DNA of 64,000 nt from Ochrobactrum teleogrylli (GTDB lineage: Bacteria > Pseudomonadota > Alphaproteobacteria > Rhizobiales > Rhizobiaceae), in NCBI RefSeq assembly GCF_006376685.1, contig NZ_VEWL01000012.1, forward strand, positions 1-64,000. Reading direction: 5' to 3'. The translations under genes and the position numbers were made by a program. Each line of letters starts with the position of its first letter. Positions within the stretch are counted from its first letter, which is position 1. This document shows, piece after piece, positions 59,148 through 64,000 of this stretch. The notes below the pieces were generated by a model. That model worked only from the letters and a program-made list of their open reading frames with translations. It did no database searches and was not told where the DNA came from.

Positions 59148-59183
59148 ATGTCGATAAATACGTGTAGCGGCCATGCGTCATAA
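59148..59183 (+). CDS. candidate 11-residue leader peptide overlapping eryA
   Basis: GGGAGGAATCCAG is an excellent ribosome site before ATG 59148, which opens MSINTCSGHAS and stops at 59183. The eryA ATG (59173) lies inside this mini-ORF in another frame and has no ribosome site of its own. Translation of the leader would bring ribosomes to eryA (coupling), and could be a control point. Confidence 0.5.
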   Translation: MSINTCSGHAS

Positions 59184-60726
59184 AGGTGATCTCATCATCG
59201 GGATCGATGCTGGCACATCCGTTCTCAAAGCAGTCGCGTTTGAGTTCAGCGGACGCCAGATCGAGTCTGCCGCCGTACGCAACAAATACGATACCGGCGA
59301 TCACGGTGCAGTGACCCAGTCCCTGTCACAAACCTGGAAAGATTGCGCCAGCGCCCTGCTCGGCCTTGCAGAAAAAGTTCCCAACCTGCGCGAGCGCGCG
59401 GCGGCGATCGCCGTCACCGGCCAGGGCGACGGCACTTGGCTTGTCGGCAAAAACAACCAGCCCGTTACCGATGCCTGGATCTGGCTCGACGCGCGCGCCG
59501 CCACAACGGTGACGCGGCTTGCCGCCGGCCCCATGAACCGCGCACGCTTCGAAGCGACAGGCACGGGGCTCAATACATGCCAACAAGGCTCGCAGATGGC
59601 GCATATGGATAGCGTTGCGCCAGAACTGCTCGACCAGACCGAGGTCGCGCTTCACTGCAAGGACTGGCTCTATCTGAATCTGACTGGCATTCGGGCCACC
59701 GACCCATCGGAAGCAAGCTTCACCTTCGGCAATTTTCGCAACCGCCAATATGACGATGTCGTCATTGAAGCACTGGGCCTGCAAAAACGCCGCAAGCTTC
59801 TGCCTGAAATCATCGACGGCACACAGACCATGCATCCGTTGAGTGCAGAGGCGGCAGCCGCAACCGGCTTGCTGGCCGGAACGCCCGTCAGCCTCGGCTA
59901 TGTGGACATGGCCATGACTGCACTCGGTGCTGGCGTTCGTGGCGGAGCCTCTGATGCCGGCTGCTCCACCATTGGCTCCACAGGCGTGCATATGCGCGCA
60001 AAGCGGGTCGCAGACATTCACCTCAATCGGGAAGGCACCGGCTATGTTATCGCATTGCCAATTCCCGGCATTGTGACGCAAGTTCAGACCAATATGGGCG
60101 CGACGATCAATATCGACTGGATATTGCAGGTGGCCGCCGACCTCATGTCCACACCGGACAAGCCTGTTTCGCTGAATGACCTTATCCCGCGCCTCGACGT
60201 ATGGTTCAATGCAAGCCGCCCGGGTGCAATCCTCTATCATCCGTATATTTCAGAGGCAGGAGAACGCGGACCTTTCGTCAATGCCAGCGCGCGCGCAAGC
60301 CTCATCGGTCTTTCGAGCCGTGATCGTTTCCCCGAACTGGTGCGATCCGTGGTCGAAGGACTGGGCATGGCAACGCGCGATTGTTATGCCGCCATGGGCG
60401 ACATGCCAGCCGAACTGCGCATCACGGGCGGCGCCGCGCGATCACGCGCTTTGCGCAGCACACTCAGCGCTTCCGTCAATGCGCCGGTTCGCGTTTCCTC
60501 CCGCGAGGAAGCTGGCGCCGCCGGTGCGGCGATGATGGCGGCTGTCGCCATTGGGGCCTATGCGACGATGGATGACTGTATCGCCGAATGGGTGGAGCCT
60601 CTGCTTGGACCCCCGGAAGCACCCGACGCTTCCCGCGCACGGCATTATGAAGAGCTTTATCTCGCCTATCGGGAATCCCGGCTGGCGCTGTCGCCGGTTT
60701 GGGACCAACTGGCCGCCGACAGGTAA
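59173..60726 (+). CDS. eryA: erythritol kinase
   Basis: A 517-residue FGGY kinase that phosphorylates erythritol to L-erythritol 4-phosphate, the first step of the Brucella-type pathway. Phosphate-1 motif LIIGIDAGTSVLKAVAFEFS, IAVTGQGDGTWLV, CKDWLYLNLTGIRATDPSE, and the adenosine loop ITGGAARSRALRS. It is followed at 64 bp by eryB and then eryC and eryD, the diagnostic order. The start lacks a ribosome site and overlaps a leader mini-ORF. Confidence 0.9.
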   Translation: MRHKGDLIIGIDAGTSVLKAVAFEFSGRQIESAAVRNKYDTGDHGAVTQSLSQTWKDCASALLGLAEKVPNLRERAAAIAVTGQGDGTWLVGKNNQPVTDAWIWLDARAATTVTRLAAGPMNRARFEATGTGLNTCQQGSQMAHMDSVAPELLDQTEVALHCKDWLYLNLTGIRATDPSEASFTFGNFRNRQYDDVVIEALGLQKRRKLLPEIIDGTQTMHPLSAEAAAATGLLAGTPVSLGYVDMAMTALGAGVRGGASDAGCSTIGSTGVHMRAKRVADIHLNREGTGYVIALPIPGIVTQVQTNMGATINIDWILQVAADLMSTPDKPVSLNDLIPRLDVWFNASRPGAILYHPYISEAGERGPFVNASARASLIGLSSRDRFPELVRSVVEGLGMATRDCYAAMGDMPAELRITGGAARSRALRSTLSASVNAPVRVSSREEAGAAGAAMMAAVAIGAYATMDDCIAEWVEPLLGPPEAPDASRARHYEELYLAYRESRLALSPVWDQLAADR

Positions 60727-60790
60727 GGCCGGGCGGATTGGCGCAATATGATGAGACGTGCCGAAACATCGGCATTCCAAGGAGCATGCT

Positions 60791-62299
60791 ATGGCTGAGA
60801 CGGAAACTTGTGACCTGTTTGTGATTGGCGGCGGCATCAATGGCTCAGGCGTTGCGCGCGATGCTGCCGGGCGCGGTCTCAAGGTTGTTCTGGCCGAAAA
60901 GGACGATCTGGCGGAAGGCACTTCGTCACGTTCCGGTAAACTTGTCCATGGCGGCCTGCGCTATCTGGAATATTACGAATTCCGTCTTGTTCGGGAAGCG
61001 CTGATCGAACGCGAAGTGCTGCTCAACGCGGCGCCGCACATCATCTGGCCGATGCGTTTCGTTTTGCCCCACAGCCCGCAGGATCGTCCGGCTTGGCTCG
61101 TGCGGCTTGGCTTGTTTCTCTACGATCATCTCGGCGGACGCAAGAAACTTCCCGGCACCCGCACGCTCGATCTCCGGCGCGACCCGGAAGGTACACCGAT
61201 CCTCGACCAATATACCAAGGGCTTTGAATATTCAGACTGTTGGGTCGATGACGCCCGCCTTGTCGCACTCAATGCGCTGGGTGCCGCTGAAAAAGGAGCG
61301 ACCATCCTCACCCGCACACCGGTTGTGTCGGCGCGCCGCGAAAAAGGCGGCTGGATCGTTGAAACGCGCAACCGTGACACTGGCGAAAACCGCAGCTTCC
61401 GCGCCCGCTGCATCGTTAATTGCGCAGGCCCATGGGTAACGGATGTTATCCACAATGTGGCCGGATCGAACTCAAGCCGGAATGTGCGTCTGGTCAAGGG
61501 TAGCCATATCATCGTGCCCAAATTCTGGGCCGGTTCGAATGCCTATCTCGTTCAGAACCACGACAAGCGCGTGATTTTCATCAACCCTTATGAAAGCGAC
61601 AAGGCGCTGATCGGCACCACAGACATTGCCTATGAGGGCCGCGCGGAAGACGTTGCCGCAGATGAAAAGGAAATCGATTATCTGCTCGCCGCGGTGAACC
61701 GCTATTTCAAGGAAAAGCTGCGCCGGGAAGATGTGTTGCACGCATTCTCAGGCGTGCGCCCATTGTTCGATGACGGCAAGGGCAACCCTTCGGCTGTCAC
61801 ACGCGACTATGTCTTCGACCTGGATGAAACCAACGATGCACCCCTTCTGAACGTGTTCGGCGGTAAAATCACGACATTCCGAGAATTGGCCGAGCGGGGC
61901 ATGCATCGCCTGAAGCATATTTTCCCCAATATGGGGGGCGACTGGACTCATGGCGCGCCGCTACCCGGCGGTGAAATACCCAACGCCGATTACGAAACCT
62001 TCGCCAATAGTTTGCGCGACAGCTATCCTTGGATGCCCCGTCAGCTTGTGCACCATTACGGTCGCCTTTATGGCGCGCGGACCAAGGATGTCGTCGCCGG
62101 TGCGGCTGGACTTTCAGGTCTTGGCCGCCATTTTGGCGGCAATCTTTACGAGGCCGAAATTCGCTATCTGGTCGCAAAGGAATGGGCGAAGACGGCACAA
62201 GATATTCTCTACCGCCGCACCAAGCATTACCTGCATCTGACTGAAGCCGAACGCGCCGCCGTCACGGAATGGTTCGACAACACACATATTGCTGCCTGA
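60791..62299 (+). CDS. eryB: erythritol-4-phosphate dehydrogenase (FAD)
   Basis: A 502-residue GlpD-like flavoprotein that oxidises L-erythritol 4-phosphate to L-3-tetrulose 4-phosphate. FAD motif LFVIGGGINGSGVARDAAG, EKDDLAEGTSSRSGKLVHGG, LVKGSHIIVPKFW and FSGVRPLFDD, with FGGKITTFRELAERGM near the C-terminus. AAGGAG lies 6-7 nt before ATG 60791, which I prefer to the frame start at 60758. Compare the second GlpD-type enzyme at 49678. Confidence 0.92.
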   Translation: MAETETCDLFVIGGGINGSGVARDAAGRGLKVVLAEKDDLAEGTSSRSGKLVHGGLRYLEYYEFRLVREALIEREVLLNAAPHIIWPMRFVLPHSPQDRPAWLVRLGLFLYDHLGGRKKLPGTRTLDLRRDPEGTPILDQYTKGFEYSDCWVDDARLVALNALGAAEKGATILTRTPVVSARREKGGWIVETRNRDTGENRSFRARCIVNCAGPWVTDVIHNVAGSNSSRNVRLVKGSHIIVPKFWAGSNAYLVQNHDKRVIFINPYESDKALIGTTDIAYEGRAEDVAADEKEIDYLLAAVNRYFKEKLRREDVLHAFSGVRPLFDDGKGNPSAVTRDYVFDLDETNDAPLLNVFGGKITTFRELAERGMHRLKHIFPNMGGDWTHGAPLPGGEIPNADYETFANSLRDSYPWMPRQLVHHYGRLYGARTKDVVAGAAGLSGLGRHFGGNLYEAEIRYLVAKEWAKTAQDILYRRTKHYLHLTEAERAAVTEWFDNTHIAA

Positions 62300-62306
62300 G
62301 GACGAC

Positions 62307-63239
62307 ATGGCCCTTACGCTCTCTTTGAACACCAACCCGCTGGTCAATCGCTTTGCCGAGCCTGATGATCTAATCGAAACAGTGGCCCGCGATCTCCGCC
62401 TGCGCGATCTTCAGCTGACCCATGAATTCATCAATCCCAGCTGGCAGGCCTCCACGATCCGTCGCCTGACGCGCACGATGGACAAAACCCTGCAGCGAAC
62501 AGGCGTTCGCGTAACATCGGGCATGACAGGGCCCTATGGTCGCCTCAATCACTTCGGCCATCCCGACCGCGAAGTGCGCCGCTATTATGTCGATTGGTTC
62601 AAGACCTTTGCCGATATTATCGGCGACCTTGGCGGCAAATCGGTCGGCACACAGTTTGCGATCTTCCCATATAAAGACTTTGACAATCCCGCGCGTCGCG
62701 AGGAGCTTATAGACATTGCAATCGACTGCTGGGCGGAAGTGGCGGACCATGCAGCCGGTGCCGGTTTGGATTATGTATTCTGGGAGCCGATGAGTATCGG
62801 TCGGGAATTCGGCGAAACCATCGCCGAATGCATGAAACTTCAGGATCGCCTGACCGCTGCACATATGACGATCCCGATGTGGATGATGGCGGATATCGAC
62901 CACGGCGATGTCACATCGGCCAATCCGGACGACTTTGACCCCTATGCCTGGGCACGCGCGGTGCCAAAAGTTTCGCCGATCATCCACATCAAGCAGAGCC
63001 TGATGGATAAGGGCGGCCATCGTCCGTTCACCGCGGCCTTCAACGCCAAGGGTCGCATTCAGCCGGAACCTTTGCTGAAGGCTTTCGCCGAGGGCGGTGC
63101 CCAAGACAATGAAATCTGCCTTGAACTTTCATTCAAGGAACGCGAACCGAACGACCGCGAAGTCATTCCGCAGATTGCGGAAAGTGTGGCTTTCTGGGCC
63201 CCGCACATTGACACCGGCGTCAAGGATTTGAAGATATAA
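62307..63239 (+). CDS. eryC: tetrulose-4-phosphate racemase (EryC, TIM-barrel)
   Basis: A 310-residue sugar-phosphate isomerase/epimerase-like TIM barrel. Features are RDLQLTHEFINPSWQ, WADVADH-like AEVADHAAGAGLDYVFWEPM and IHIKQSLMDKGGH, with the metal-binding Glu/Asp/His expected in the barrel. In the revised erythritol pathway EryC interconverts L- and D-3-tetrulose 4-phosphate. GAGG precedes ATG 62307, 7 bp after eryB. Confidence 0.9.
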   Translation: MALTLSLNTNPLVNRFAEPDDLIETVARDLRLRDLQLTHEFINPSWQASTIRRLTRTMDKTLQRTGVRVTSGMTGPYGRLNHFGHPDREVRRYYVDWFKTFADIIGDLGGKSVGTQFAIFPYKDFDNPARREELIDIAIDCWAEVADHAAGAGLDYVFWEPMSIGREFGETIAECMKLQDRLTAAHMTIPMWMMADIDHGDVTSANPDDFDPYAWARAVPKVSPIIHIKQSLMDKGGHRPFTAAFNAKGRIQPEPLLKAFAEGGAQDNEICLELSFKEREPNDREVIPQIAESVAFWAPHIDTGVKDLKI

Positions 63240-63317
63240 AGAACGGCAGAATCCGACCGAAGCACCACGACGTTCGACAGGATAATGCTTCAAGTGAAAG
63301 ACCTTAAGGCGCGCGCC

Positions 63318-63332
63318 TCTGATAAGATCAGA
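63318..63332. promoter_or_regulatory. palindrome TCTGAT-AAG-ATCAGA upstream of eryD
   Basis: A perfect 6-bp-arm inverted repeat with a 3-bp centre, flanked by GGCGCG and CGCGCC (63308-63343), 41 bp before eryD. It is a candidate EryD autoregulatory site or a processing hairpin. Confidence 0.5.
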
Positions 63333-63373
63333 TTAAAACGCGCCTGACCTGCGAAGGGACCGGACAGCTCGAA

Positions 63374-64000
63374 ATGGCAGATGCAGACGATTCCCTCGCC
63401 CTTCGTGCAGCCTGGCTCCACTTTGTTGCAGGCATGACCCAGTCGGCTGTTGCCAAGCGCCTCGGGCTACCTTCCGTGAAGGCGCATCGTCTCATCGCCA
63501 AGGCGGTTGCGGACGGTGCCGTCAAGGTCACCATCGACGGCGACATTACCGAGTGTATCGATCTGGAGAACCGTCTCGCAGATCGATACGATCTCGATTA
63601 TTGCGAAGTCGTACCCGATATTGGTGAGGAAGGCCTGCCCCTCACCGCGCTTGGCCACGCGGGCGCGGATTTTCTTCGCCGCGAAATCGAACATGGCGAC
63701 CATGAGGTAATCGGTATCGGCCATGGCCGCACCCTGTCGGCTGCGGTCAACTATATGCCGCGCGTTGTGGCAAATGATTTGCGCTTTGTCTCGCTTCTCG
63801 GCGGCCTTACACGCAATTTCGCCGCCAATCCCCATGACGTGATGCATCGCATCGCGGAAAAAACCGGCATGCCTGCTTATGTGATGCCGGTGCCGTTCTT
63901 CGCCAACACGGCTGAAGATCGCGAAGTGCTGCTTGCCCAGCGTGGCGTCACTGCTGTTTTCGATATGGGATGCCGTGCAGAATTGAAAATAGTCGGGATC
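63374..64000 (+). CDS. eryD: erythritol operon regulator (SorC/DeoR family), 3' end outside the window
   Basis: The first 209 residues of EryD. An N-terminal helix-turn-helix (LHFVAGMTQSAVAKRLGLPS, VKAHRLIAKAVADGAVKV) is followed by the SorC-type sugar-binding domain (EVIGIGHGRTLSAAV, FVSLLGGLTRN, YVMPVPFFANTAEDREVLL). EryD is the repressor of the ery operon and is released by erythritol in Brucella. It is the fourth gene of eryABCD. The gene runs off the window end. Confidence 0.92.
   Translation, partial: MADADDSLALRAAWLHFVAGMTQSAVAKRLGLPSVKAHRLIAKAVADGAVKVTIDGDITECIDLENRLADRYDLDYCEVVPDIGEEGLPLTALGHAGADFLRREIEHGDHEVIGIGHGRTLSAAVNYMPRVVANDLRFVSLLGGLTRNFAANPHDVMHRIAEKTGMPAYVMPVPFFANTAEDREVLLAQRGVTAVFDMGCRAELKIVGI

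Overview
The window looks like a piece of a Brucella/Ochrobactrum-type alphaproteobacterial genome (Brucellaceae, Hyphomicrobiales). The erythritol genes at the right end (eryE-F-G type transporter divergent from eryA-B-C-D) have the Brucella/Rhizobium arrangement. About fifteen stress promoters fit the alphaproteobacterial EcfG consensus, and gene order, codon usage and a GC content that looks like the high 50s agree with this. No rRNA, tRNA, CRISPR array, phage or intact insertion sequence was seen.

Region 1 (1-8,845) is an acyl-CoA catabolic regulon: a branched-chain-type ABC binding protein, enoyl-CoA hydratase, acyl-CoA synthetase, iron alcohol dehydrogenase, thiolase, hotdog thioesterase, MFE-2-like SDR, MaoC hydratase and a TetR regulator. 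Two copies of a CATACT-N4-AGTATG palindrome, one in each divergent promoter region, tie it together. The substrate is unknown. Region 2 (8,900-17,300) is a housekeeping mix: an ArsR/SRPBCC pair, an I78-type inhibitor lipoprotein, a two-component system next to a secreted HbpS/GlcG-like protein with a palindromic operator, arsenate reductase, a spermidine-synthase-like protein, a DUF1643 protein and a cystathionine lyase.

Region 3 (17,270-36,200) is a general-stress island. Short operons on both strands carry promoters of the form GGAAC-N17/18-GTT (ten exact N17, two N18, three GAAAC variants). They drive two Ku proteins and LigD, topoisomerase IB, a UdgX-type uracil-DNA glycosylase, a YciE-like ferritin-fold protein, a copper-storage-like Cys-rich bundle, a lipocalin, a NUDIX protein, an ECF sigma factor, a lone receiver domain, SDRs and many very small proteins, several under 60 residues. 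A frameshifted flavoprotein and a start-less cupredoxin remnant mark decay near its right edge.

Region 4 (37,990-49,620) is a complete D-apiose/D-apionate operon: GntR regulator, RuBisCO-like OiaX, kinase OiaK, oxidoisomerase ApnO, a sugar ABC transporter with a DUF2291 lipoprotein, dehydrogenase ApsD and lactonase ApnL. The expected route is D-apiose to apionolactone to apionate to 3-oxo-isoapionate to its 4-phosphate, then 3-phosphoglycerate plus glycolate.

Region 5 (49,680-64,000) is tetritol metabolism. On the minus strand an erythritol-type ABC transporter (again with a DUF2291 protein) is followed by a DeoR regulator, a second FGGY kinase and a second FAD-linked glycerol-3-phosphate-dehydrogenase-type enzyme. 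On the plus strand lies eryABCD, with eryD cut by the window end and eryA apparently translated through an 11-codon leader ORF.
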